Shown here in pieces: positions 1 to 6,387 of a stretch of DNA of 64,000 nucleotides. The translations under genes and the position numbers were made by a program. Origin of the DNA: an uncultured Oscillospiraceae bacterium (GTDB lineage: Bacteria > Bacillota > Clostridia > Oscillospirales > Acutalibacteraceae); contig UQAZ01000001.1 in assembly GCA_900539165.1 (NCBI GenBank), positions 1 through 64,000 on the forward strand, in the 5' to 3' direction. Position 1 is the stretch's first letter, and the number at the start of each line of letters is the position of its first letter. The notes beneath the pieces were generated by a model. It worked only from the letters and a program-made list of their open reading frames with translations, was not told the DNA's origin and made no database searches.

Positions 1-1
1 G

Positions 2-595
2 TATCAGCGTAAGGTAACTTCGCTTGACGCACTTTGTCACAGTATTGAAAGCTATTGGAGCGTAAAGGCTACCGACGAGAGCAGGGAATTTGCTAAAAAA
101 GGAATACTCGGATTTTTTGAAAATAAGAACGGATATATTAAAAATACTCCCGATGGAAATGAGGGTATGCTTTGGGCGTCGTATTATGGCGGCAGGGCTA
201 TAAATATTACGGGTACAACCGCTGCTCACGCAATGTGTTATAACATTACTATGAATTGCTCTACCGCACACGGCCACAGCGTTGCTTGCGGTTTGTCGGT
301 CATTTGGGAATATATGTTGAAGCATAATGACAGCCTTAACGGTGGTTTGAACAGAGATGAACTTATGAAGCGCTTTGACGAAATCGGTGTTTTCTGCGGC
401 GGAAACGATGCGTATGACGGGTTGAAAATATTTAACTCTGTTCTTTTTGAATATGAGCTTTCGTACCCTAAGGTCGACGAGAGCAGGATACCCGAATTTG
501 TTTCAAAGGTAGATGTTACAAGGCTCGGCAATAATCCCGTTAAGCTTGACAGCGAGGCTGTCGCTGAAATTTATGCCGAGATTTTTAGGAGATAG
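2..595 (+). CDS. Iron-containing alcohol dehydrogenase, C-terminal part (5' end off the window)
   Basis: The reading frame is open from base 2 to a TAG at 593-595, so only the C-terminal ~197 residues are present. The fragment begins near a DALCHSIESY motif, the metal-ligand His region of group III (iron-dependent) alcohol dehydrogenases. Further on it has AAHAMCY and HGHSVA, which carry the remaining family metal-binding histidines. Family members reduce aldehydes to alcohols with NAD(P)H in fermentation; some act on phosphonate or lactaldehyde-type substrates, so the substrate is not assigned. The first ATG inside the window (167) is internal, not a start. The lipoprotein gene begins 1 nt after the stop, suggesting co-transcription. 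Confidence 0.85.
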   Translation, partial: YQRKVTSLDALCHSIESYWSVKATDESREFAKKGILGFFENKNGYIKNTPDGNEGMLWASYYGGRAINITGTTAAHAMCYNITMNCSTAHGHSVACGLSVIWEYMLKHNDSLNGGLNRDELMKRFDEIGVFCGGNDAYDGLKIFNSVLFEYELSYPKVDESRIPEFVSKVDVTRLGNNPVKLDSEAVAEIYAEIFRR

Positions 596-596
596 T

Positions 597-1067
597 ATGA
601 AAAAAACGGTAAACATATTAGCTTTGCTCGCGCTTGCCTTGCTTCTTTGCTTTTTACTTGCGTCTTGTGCAAAGGATAATGCACAAGACGAATCGACGAC
701 TTCCGGTTTACAAAGCTCTGAAGTTCAAAAGTCTGAAACGGTGTATTACGACCGAAACGGTGAGCCGTACGATACCGAAGAGGCTGTAAAATATTATGAT
801 AAAAACGGCAATATCTATCATTATACGATGGTAGAAGATTACTTGCCCGATTATGTTGACGAAAAAACAGGGGAGCATATCAACGGCTTTGAGTGCTACA
901 TAGACGAGGACGGATATTTCTGCCATATTGCGGATAAGTCAGTTAAGCTTGTTAAAAACAGCGTTGACACCTATGAGGATTCCGACGGAAACAGGTATTA
1001 TGACATCTCGACGGTTTCATGGGATGAAAACGGAAATATGATTCATAATAATTTTGTAATCGGTTAG
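597..1067 (+). CDS. Small lipoprotein with repeated Tyr/Trp-Asp-x-x-Gly motifs, unknown function
   Basis: 156 residues from the ATG at 597, 1 nt after the upstream stop; an earlier in-frame start at 513 lies inside the dehydrogenase gene and is rejected. It has a lipoprotein signal peptide: MKK, a hydrophobic stretch, then the lipobox LASC (Cys ~22). The mature part carries five or six short repeats of the form Y/W-x-D/E-x-N/D-G (for example YYDRNG, YYDKNG, YIDEDG, YEDSDG, WDENG) spaced 15-40 residues apart, giving an acidic, tyrosine-rich surface protein. I do not recognise the family. It could bind a metal or cell-wall component, but nothing visible proves this. Confidence 0.8.
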   Translation: MKKTVNILALLALALLLCFLLASCAKDNAQDESTTSGLQSSEVQKSETVYYDRNGEPYDTEEAVKYYDKNGNIYHYTMVEDYLPDYVDEKTGEHINGFECYIDEDGYFCHIADKSVKLVKNSVDTYEDSDGNRYYDISTVSWDENGNMIHNNFVIG

Positions 1068-1078
1068 ATAAATATAGA

Positions 1079-1116
1079 AAACACCCGACAGATTTGATTC
1101 TGCCGGGTGTTTGTTT
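1079..1116. terminator. Bidirectional rho-independent terminator
   Basis: An inverted repeat ACACCCG-A-CAGA / TCTG-C-CGGGTGT (1081-1110) is flanked by A-rich DNA on the left and T-rich DNA on the right, between the convergent lipoprotein gene and htpG. Confidence 0.8.
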
Positions 1117-1119
1117 ATG

Positions 1120-3000
1120 TTACATAAGGTCTACAATGCTGTCGGTAAGCTCTGTCGGATTATCAATGTCAAGTCCTGCAATAAGCTTTGCCTGAGCATA
1201 TAGGATTCTTGTGTATTTTGCGAGTGTGTCCTCGTCTGCCTCTGCAAGCTTTTTGGCAATAGGATGCTCGCTGTTGATTTCAAGCACAAGTTCCGCCTTT
1301 ATGCCGTTGCCTGCGTTTGGCATTTTGGATAGTACCTTTGCCATTTCAAGGCTTACATATCCCTCTGCACTTATGCATACAGGGTGTGTGCCGAGCTTGT
1401 CTGTAAGCTTTACAGCCTTTACCTCGTCGCCGAGTATGTTCTTCATTTTGTCAAGAAGATCTTTGCTGTCCTCGTTTTTCTTGTTGAGTGCTTCCTTTTC
1501 TGCGTCTGTTGATAAATCAAGGTCGTCCTTGCAAATGTTTGCAAAGCTCTTGCCCTCGTAATCGTTAAGCATCTGGATTGCAAACTCGTCCACATCATCG
1601 GTGAAATAAAGCACCTCGTAACCCTTTGCTTTTACAGCTTCGCATTGTGGAAGCATAGCAATTTGGTCAACGCTTGAACCGCAAGCATAGTAAATTTTGT
1701 CCTGACTGTCTGCCATACGCTCGGTGTATTCCTTGAGCGTTACATACTCGTTGCCTTGAGACGATTTGAACATAATCAAATCCTTTAATCCGTCTTTATA
1801 CATTCCGTAGTCTGCATAAACACCCCATTTCAGCTGTACGCCGAAGGTATCGAAGAATTTGCAATATTTTTCTCTGTCGTTTTTGAGAAGCTTTGCAAGC
1901 TCGCTCTTGATTTTTTTGTCGATTGCTTTGCTGATGAGCTTTAACTGTCTGTCCTTTTGGAGTACCTCTCTGGATATGTTAAGGCTCAAATCCGCACTGT
2001 CAACAAGTCCTTTTGCAAAGCTGAAATAATCGGGTAACAGGTCGGCACACTTGTCCATAATCAGTACGCCGTTTGAATAAAGCTGTAAGCCCTTTTCATA
2101 ATCCTTGCTGTAAAAGTCCATAGGCGCTTGGCTCGGTATGAAAATAAGCGAGTTAAATGTTGCTGTACCCTCCGTCTTTGAATGAATTACAAGAAGCGGG
2201 TCGTTGAAATCGTAAAATTTCTGCTTGTAAAATTCGTTGTATTCCTCCGGTTTGATTTCGCTCTTGTTCTTACGCCAAAGCGGTATCATTGAGTTAAGGG
2301 TTTCCTCTGTAACCTCGGTGATGTATTCGCCCTCTTTTTCAGGGTCTGCCACCTGGTGCGACATTTTCATTACAATAGGGTATCTGATGTAATCGCTGTA
2401 TTTTTTAACGAGCGATTGAATGCCGTATTGCTCTAAGTATTGGTCGTAATCCTCGCCGTCTGCGTTTTCTTTTATATGCAGAGTAATAACGGTGCCGTTC
2501 GTTTCCTTTTCGGCAGGTGTGATTGTGTATCCGTCTACACCCTCGCTTACCCAAATGTTAGCCTCGTCGCTTCCGAGAGACTTTGAAAGCACCTCAACCT
2601 TGTCGGCAACCATAAATGAGCTGTAAAATCCAACACCGAATTGACCGATAACCTCGATGTCCTCGATGTTCTTGTCCTCTGCGTTGTCATTTTTGAATGC
2701 CATTGAATCGGACTTTGCAATAGTGCCGAGATTGCTCTCAAGCTCTTTTGCCGTCATACCGATACCGTTGTCGCTGATTGTGAGCGTTCTTGCGTCCTTG
2801 TCAATGTCTATTCTGATTTTAAGGCTGTCTTTGTCCGCCTTGATTGTGCCGTCTGTGAGCGACTTAAAGTAAAGCTTGTCAGTTGCGTCAGACGCATTTG
2901 ATATAAGCTCTCTGATGAAAATATCCTTGTTAGTGTAGATTGAATTTATCATCATATCAAGGAGCTTTTTTGATTCTGCTTTGAATTGCTTTTTAGCCAA
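1120..3000 (-). CDS. htpG: HtpG, Hsp90-family chaperone
   Basis: A 626-residue ATP-dependent chaperone of the cytosolic Hsp90 family. The N-terminal GHKL ATPase is complete: ELISNASDA (~32-40), DNGIGM (~77-82) and GQFGVGFYS (~119-127). The middle and C-terminal dimerisation domains follow at normal length for bacterial HtpG. The start is taken as TTG at 3000: a GAGGTG Shine-Dalgarno lies 6 nt upstream and the protein then begins MAKKQFK as usual. The in-frame GTG at 3009 would use the Shine-Dalgarno itself as a start codon. It is monocistronic, with a terminator behind it and a sigma-A promoter with a perfect CIRCE operator in front, so HrcA control is expected. Confidence 0.97.
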   Translation of the reverse strand: MAKKQFKAESKKLLDMMINSIYTNKDIFIRELISNASDATDKLYFKSLTDGTIKADKDSLKIRIDIDKDARTLTISDNGIGMTAKELESNLGTIAKSDSMAFKNDNAEDKNIEDIEVIGQFGVGFYSSFMVADKVEVLSKSLGSDEANIWVSEGVDGYTITPAEKETNGTVITLHIKENADGEDYDQYLEQYGIQSLVKKYSDYIRYPIVMKMSHQVADPEKEGEYITEVTEETLNSMIPLWRKNKSEIKPEEYNEFYKQKFYDFNDPLLVIHSKTEGTATFNSLIFIPSQAPMDFYSKDYEKGLQLYSNGVLIMDKCADLLPDYFSFAKGLVDSADLSLNISREVLQKDRQLKLISKAIDKKIKSELAKLLKNDREKYCKFFDTFGVQLKWGVYADYGMYKDGLKDLIMFKSSQGNEYVTLKEYTERMADSQDKIYYACGSSVDQIAMLPQCEAVKAKGYEVLYFTDDVDEFAIQMLNDYEGKSFANICKDDLDLSTDAEKEALNKKNEDSKDLLDKMKNILGDEVKAVKLTDKLGTHPVCISAEGYVSLEMAKVLSKMPNAGNGIKAELVLEINSEHPIAKKLAEADEDTLAKYTRILYAQAKLIAGLDIDNPTELTDSIVDLM

Positions 3001-3033
3001 AATAATCACCTCAAATAATAATTTATTGCATAA

Positions 3034-3060
3034 TTAGCACTCTCTTATCACGAGTGCTAA
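3034..3060 (-). promoter_or_regulatory. CIRCE operator (HrcA binding site)
   Basis: TTAGCACTC (3034-3042), a 9-nt spacer (3043-3051) and GAGTGCTAA (3052-3060) match the CIRCE consensus at all 18 arm positions. It starts just downstream of the htpG -10 box, where HrcA binding would block transcription. Confidence 0.96.
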
Positions 3061-3064
3061 TACT

Positions 3065-3092
3065 ATTATAGCCTTATTTTTCCTTTTGTCAA
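3065..3092 (-). promoter_or_regulatory. Sigma-A promoter of htpG
   Basis: On the minus strand, -35 TTGACA (3092-3087) and -10 TATAAT (3070-3065) are both consensus, with a 16-bp spacer. CIRCE follows 4 nt downstream. Confidence 0.9.
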
Positions 3093-3117
3093 TATCATTC
3101 AAAAATTATTTACAAAA

Positions 3118-3144
3118 AGAAAAACCGATTCAAACGAATCGGTT
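3118..3144 (-). terminator. Terminator after ridA
   Basis: The stem AACCGATTC / GAATCGGTT (3123-3144) with a 4-nt loop is followed on the minus strand by a T-rich run. It ends the ilvA-ridA unit. Confidence 0.85.
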
Positions 3145-3165
3145 ATGAATCGGTTTTAATTACTG

Positions 3166-3537
3166 TTACAGTTCTGCGATAAGTTCAACCTCACAAAGAA
3201 CACCCTTCGGTAAGTCTTTTACAGCCACACAACTTCTTGCCGGCTTTGATGTGAAGTAAGTGCCGTAGATTTCGTTAAACTTTGCAAAATCGTTTATGTC
3301 TGCGAGAAAGCATACGGTTTTTACAACCTTATCCATCGAAGTGCCTGCCGCTTCAACAACAGCCTTTAAGTTTTCGCAAACCTGAGTGGTCTGTTCCTCA
3401 ATGGTCTTTGCCTCAACCGTATTTGTCTTTGGGTTGATTGCGATTTGTCCCGAGGTGAAAAGCATTCCGTTTGCTTTTACAGCCTGTGAGTACGGTCCGA
3501 TTGCACCCGGTGCATTGCTTGTTGCTACATATTCCAT
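3166..3537 (-). CDS. ridA: RidA family enamine/imine deaminase
   Basis: 123 residues, the standard length of the trimeric RidA/YjgF family. These proteins hydrolyse the reactive 2-aminoacrylate and 2-aminocrotonate released by PLP enzymes such as threonine dehydratase. The catalytic Arg of the PARSCV motif is R101, and the companion Glu is E116 in CEVELIA; the 15-residue distance matches E. coli R105/E120. GPYSQAV near the N-terminus is a family hallmark. The gene lies 15 nt downstream of ilvA on the same strand and a terminator follows, so the enzyme that makes the toxic enamine and the one that removes it are coupled. Confidence 0.95.
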   Translation of the reverse strand: MEYVATSNAPGAIGPYSQAVKANGMLFTSGQIAINPKTNTVEAKTIEEQTTQVCENLKAVVEAAGTSMDKVVKTVCFLADINDFAKFNEIYGTYFTSKPARSCVAVKDLPKGVLCEVELIAEL

Positions 3538-3552
3538 TATATATTCCTCCTA

Positions 3553-4752
3553 TTATTCGCAAACCTTGAAGCCTGCGTCAGCCAAAGCTTTTTTAACTGC
3601 GGCGATATGCTCAAAGTTTCTTGTTTCAACTCCGATTTTAAGATAGCAGTCGGTGATGTTCATATCCAAATCGGTCGAGTCATAGTTTACGGATACAACA
3701 TTCGCACCCTGCTCAGCGACGATTTGGCTTACTCCCGAAAGCTGTCCCGGCTTGTCCGAAAGGGCAATTACGATGTCGGCCGTTCTGCCGCCCATTTTCA
3801 AACCTCTTTCGATAACTCTTGAAAGAATGGTAACATCAATGTTGCCGCCCGATACAACGCAAACAACATTTTTTCCCTCAATATCGGGGATTTTACCGTT
3901 CATAACGGCTGCAACAGGAGTTGCTCCCGCACCCTCGGCAATGCATTTTTGTTGCTCAAGGAGGGTAAGGATTGCAAGTGCGATTTCGTCGTCGGTAACG
4001 GTTACGATGCCGTCAACATATTTTTGGCAAAGCTCGTATGTAAGGTCGCCCGGTGTTTTAACCGCAATACCGTCTGCGATTGTGTTTACATTATCAAGCG
4101 TTTCAATCTCGCCGTTTAGTATGCTCTTTTCCATAGAAGGTGCGCCCGCCGCCTGTACGCCGTAAACCTTACAGCTCGGCTTTAATTGCTTAATTGTATA
4201 AGCCACACCGCCTATGAGTCCGCCTCCGCCGATAGGAACTACAACAATGTCGGCGTCGGGAAGCTGATTGAGTATTTCAAGACCTATTGTGCCTTGACCT
4301 GCAATGACATCAGGGTCGTTGAACGGATGAATAAAGGTCATACCTTTTTCGTCCTTAATCTGCAACGCTTTGTTGTAAGCGTCGTCGTAAACGCCCTTAA
4401 CCAAGCATACCTCTGCACCGTATTTTTTCGTTGCCTCTACCTTGCTGATAGGCGCTCCGTCGGGCAGACAGATGATTGATTTAATGTTGTTTTTTGTAGC
4501 TGCGAGCGCAACTCCCTGAGCGTGGTTTCCTGCCGAGCAGGCAATTACGCCCTTTTTCTTTTCCTCGTCCGTAAGCTGGCTTATTTTGAAATATGAGCCT
4601 CTTATCTTAAACGAGCCTGTGATTTGTAAATTCTCCGTTTTAAGGTAAACATTGCAAGCAGGATTAATTTTAGGTGCCGCAATCATACCCGTTTCTCTAA
4701 TTACCTCGTTGAGAACACGGGATGCCTTATATACTTTGTCCAGTGTCAGCAT
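3553..4752 (-). CDS. ilvA: Threonine dehydratase (threonine ammonia-lyase) with C-terminal ACT domain
   Basis: 399 residues. PLP-dependent deamination of threonine (and serine) to 2-oxobutyrate (pyruvate) plus ammonia. The PLP lysine is K49 in TGSFKIRG. SAGNHAQG (~73-80) and the glycine loop VPIGGGGLIGG (~172-182) are the cofactor-binding signatures. The last ~75 residues form one ACT domain (from IVIALSDKPGQL), as in the short biodegradative/allosteric type rather than the two-ACT biosynthetic IlvA. The ridA gene follows by 15 nt. Upstream are oadG-like and oadB genes on the same strand, so it may share their riboswitch-controlled transcript; a possible own promoter lies near 4797-4823. Confidence 0.93.
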   Translation of the reverse strand: MLTLDKVYKASRVLNEVIRETGMIAAPKINPACNVYLKTENLQITGSFKIRGSYFKISQLTDEEKKKGVIACSAGNHAQGVALAATKNNIKSIICLPDGAPISKVEATKKYGAEVCLVKGVYDDAYNKALQIKDEKGMTFIHPFNDPDVIAGQGTIGLEILNQLPDADIVVVPIGGGGLIGGVAYTIKQLKPSCKVYGVQAAGAPSMEKSILNGEIETLDNVNTIADGIAVKTPGDLTYELCQKYVDGIVTVTDDEIALAILTLLEQQKCIAEGAGATPVAAVMNGKIPDIEGKNVVCVVSGGNIDVTILSRVIERGLKMGGRTADIVIALSDKPGQLSGVSQIVAEQGANVVSVNYDSTDLDMNITDCYLKIGVETRNFEHIAAVKKALADAGFKVCE

Positions 4753-4796
4753 GTTATCCCTCTATCCTATTATAAAATATGAAAATATGAAAATAT

Positions 4797-4823
4797 TTTA
4801 TACCTTTTTTCTTTTCGTGTCAA
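4797..4823 (-). promoter_or_regulatory. Possible internal promoter for ilvA-ridA
   Basis: In the 81-nt gap between the oadG-like gene and ilvA the minus strand has TTGACA (4823-4818) followed by a TATAAAA stretch. The spacing of about 15 bp is shorter than ideal, so this is a tentative call. Confidence 0.35.
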
Positions 4824-4833
4824 TGATTAGAGG

Positions 4834-5007
4834 TTATTTTTTGCCTGATGTTATTTTGTTTAGCAGGTAGGTAACAATAACAATTACTCCGATTACTATA
4901 AAAATGCCGAGCATTCCGTAAACAACGACGGGAAGCGAGGTTTTCCAGCTTAATGAATTTACAGCGGCATTTAAGCCTGCAAAAAGAAGTATGAATGAAT
5001 TTAACAT
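4834..5007 (-). CDS. OadG-like small membrane subunit
   Basis: A 57-residue protein with one central transmembrane helix (about residues 27-49, VVVYGMLGIFIVIG onward) and a short basic tail ending in SGKK. A strong Shine-Dalgarno (AAGGAGG) precedes the ATG at 5007. Size, topology and position 13 nt downstream of an OadB homologue match the gamma subunits of Na+-translocating decarboxylases, which anchor the soluble subunit to the beta subunit. Sequence conservation in this subunit is weak, so the call rests mostly on context. There is no alpha (carboxyltransferase) or biotin-carrier gene in the window. Confidence 0.7.
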   Translation of the reverse strand: MLNSFILLFAGLNAAVNSLSWKTSLPVVVYGMLGIFIVIGVIVIVTYLLNKITSGKK

Positions 5008-5020
5008 AGTTGTTTCCTCC

Positions 5021-6178
5021 TTATTTCGCTACAAGCGTCAAAATTAATCCGCCTGCGATAACCGATGCGATTTGTCCCGAAACATTAACGCTGATTGATT
5101 GCATAAGAAGGAAGTTTTGGTTATCCTCCTTGAGTCCCATTTGATTTACAACACGACCACTCATAGGGAATGCGGATATGCCTGCCGCACCGATCATAGG
5201 GTTGATTTTCTTGTCCTTAGGCAAGAAAAGATTTAAGAATTTTGCAAACATAACACCGCCGATTGTGTCGAATACGAATGCCACCAGTCCGAGTAAAAGA
5301 ATGAGGATTGTGTCCCATTGAACAAAGGATTTGTAATTCATCTGACCTGCTACCGTGATGCCCAAAAGGATGGTGATAATGTTTGCAAATGAGGTTTGTG
5401 CAGTGTCGGAAAGGTTGTTCAAAACTCCGCATTCTCTGATTAGGTTTCCGAACATAAGGAAGCCGACGAGTGCTACCGATTTAGGTGCAACAAGACCTGC
5501 AATAACGGTTACAACGATAGGAAACAGAATTTTTGTGACCTTAGACACATCGCCTGCCGAATATTTCATTCTGATAAGGCGTTCCTTTTTTGTTGTAACT
5601 GCCTTGATTACAGGCGGTTGAACGATAGGTACAAGTGCCATATATGAGTAGGCGGCAACCATAATCGCACCTAAATATTTTGAGTTAAGCTCGTTTGCGA
5701 CAAAGATTGATGTAGGTCCGTCTGCCGCACCGATGATTGCTATTGAAGCAGCGTCGTTTACATCAAAGAAAAAGCTTGCTACAAAGAAAGTAAAGAAAAT
5801 TCCGAACTGTGCCGCAGCGCCGAAAAGCATAAGCCACGGATTTTTCAGCAACGGCCCGAAGTCAATCATAGCGCCTATTCCGATAAACAGTAAAAGCGGA
5901 AAAAGCTCGTTTGCTATACCTGCGTTGAACAGTACGTCGATGGGACCTTCCTCTGCACCGGGTTGTGTGATTGCGCCAGACCATGGCAGGTTTACCAAAA
6001 TTGTGCCAAATCCCATCGGCAGCAATAATGTAGGCTCCATTTCCTTTGCGATTGCAAGATAAACAAGCAATCCGCCGACAGCCCACATAACAACCATTTG
6101 CCATTTGATTTCGCCGAGGTTAGAAAACAAATCGCCGAATTGTTGCAAAACGGAGGCTTTGAGTAACAGTGTTTGCAT
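5021..6178 (-). CDS. oadB: Na+-translocating decarboxylase beta subunit (OadB/GcdB/MmdB family)
   Basis: A 385-residue polytopic membrane protein of ~10 hydrophobic segments. The family couples decarboxylation of carboxybiotin to Na+ export across the cytoplasmic membrane. The functional Asp motif ADGPT is present (D153, equivalent to Klebsiella OadB D203), as are a second conserved segment GIGAMIDFGPLL (D106) and the late SGRVVNQMG motif. Which acid is decarboxylated (oxaloacetate, methylmalonyl-CoA or glutaconyl-CoA) cannot be told because the alpha subunit is not here. The gene is transcribed from a consensus promoter through a 180-nt leader that matches the yybP-ykoY riboswitch and ends in a terminator. 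Confidence 0.93.
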   Translation of the reverse strand: MQTLLLKASVLQQFGDLFSNLGEIKWQMVVMWAVGGLLVYLAIAKEMEPTLLLPMGFGTILVNLPWSGAITQPGAEEGPIDVLFNAGIANELFPLLLFIGIGAMIDFGPLLKNPWLMLFGAAAQFGIFFTFFVASFFFDVNDAASIAIIGAADGPTSIFVANELNSKYLGAIMVAAYSYMALVPIVQPPVIKAVTTKKERLIRMKYSAGDVSKVTKILFPIVVTVIAGLVAPKSVALVGFLMFGNLIRECGVLNNLSDTAQTSFANIITILLGITVAGQMNYKSFVQWDTILILLLGLVAFVFDTIGGVMFAKFLNLFLPKDKKINPMIGAAGISAFPMSGRVVNQMGLKEDNQNFLLMQSISVNVSGQIASVIAGGLILTLVAK

Positions 6179-6213
6179 AAGTGATTCTCCTTTGCTTTGT
6201 GTTTTGATAAAAT

Positions 6214-6255
6214 AAAAAACGAGGCCTTTATCAAATGAATGATAAAAGTCTCGTT
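6214..6255 (-). terminator. Riboswitch-controlled intrinsic terminator in the oadB leader
   Basis: Read on the minus strand, ACGAG-AC-TTTTATC pairs with GATAAA-GG-CCTCGT across an 8-nt loop, followed by a run of six T. Its 5' arm is the same CGAGACTTTTATC segment that closes the P1 stem of the upstream aptamer. Ligand-stabilised P1 should therefore prevent the terminator, which is the ON-switch arrangement known for yybP-ykoY RNAs. Confidence 0.8.
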
Positions 6256-6346
6256 ATAACCTGAATCGGTACGGTGCAGACCGGGTTTTCCCGTATTGAC
6301 GACCTGCACAGCATTTAACAAAAAATACTAACTACTCCCTTTTTCG
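6241..6346 (-). ncRNA. yybP-ykoY family (Mn2+) riboswitch aptamer
   Basis: On the minus strand the leader contains, in order, AAAAAGGGAGTAG, GGTCGTCAATACGGG, CCCGGTCTGCA and AACGAGACTTTTATC. These correspond in order and spacing to the yybP-ykoY core (AAGGGGAGUAG, then GUCGUCAAU, an internal GC stem, CGGCUUUG, and GCAAGACCUUU in the Lactococcus crystal-structure RNA, from memory). P1 pairs the initial A/G stretch with CTTTT; the GCAG...CTGC stem is visible. Members of this family sense Mn2+ and usually precede Mn exporters or TerC/MntP-like genes, not a decarboxylase subunit. I cannot run a covariance search, so identity rests on pattern matching. Confidence 0.78.
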
Positions 6347-6351
6347 TGTAG

Positions 6352-6380
6352 ATTATAATACGGCAAAGGGGAATTGTCAA
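6352..6380 (-). promoter_or_regulatory. Sigma-A promoter of the oadB leader transcript
   Basis: On the minus strand, -35 TTGACA (6380-6375), a 17-bp spacer and -10 TATAAT (6357-6352) are perfect consensus. Transcription would begin just before the aptamer. Confidence 0.92.
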
Positions 6381-6387
6381 TAATTTT

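Noticed and set aside
513..596. Upstream start for the lipoprotein gene
   Set aside because: It lies within the alcohol dehydrogenase gene and would bury the signal peptide 28 residues inside; the ATG at 597 gives a proper lipobox.
1211..1561. Open frame on the plus strand inside htpG (116 residues, Ser-rich)
   Set aside because: Antisense shadow of a highly conserved coding region; no Shine-Dalgarno, no recognisable domain. The same applies to the long antisense frames at 11169-12119, 13384-13887 and 56756-57490.
6179..6360. T-box or Na+ (DUF1646-type) riboswitch in the oadB leader
   Set aside because: No T-box motif (AGGGTGG-like bulge) is seen, and the order of core elements matches yybP-ykoY better. 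I cannot recall the Na+ motif sequence well enough to exclude it, and this is noted as a refuting outcome for the finding.
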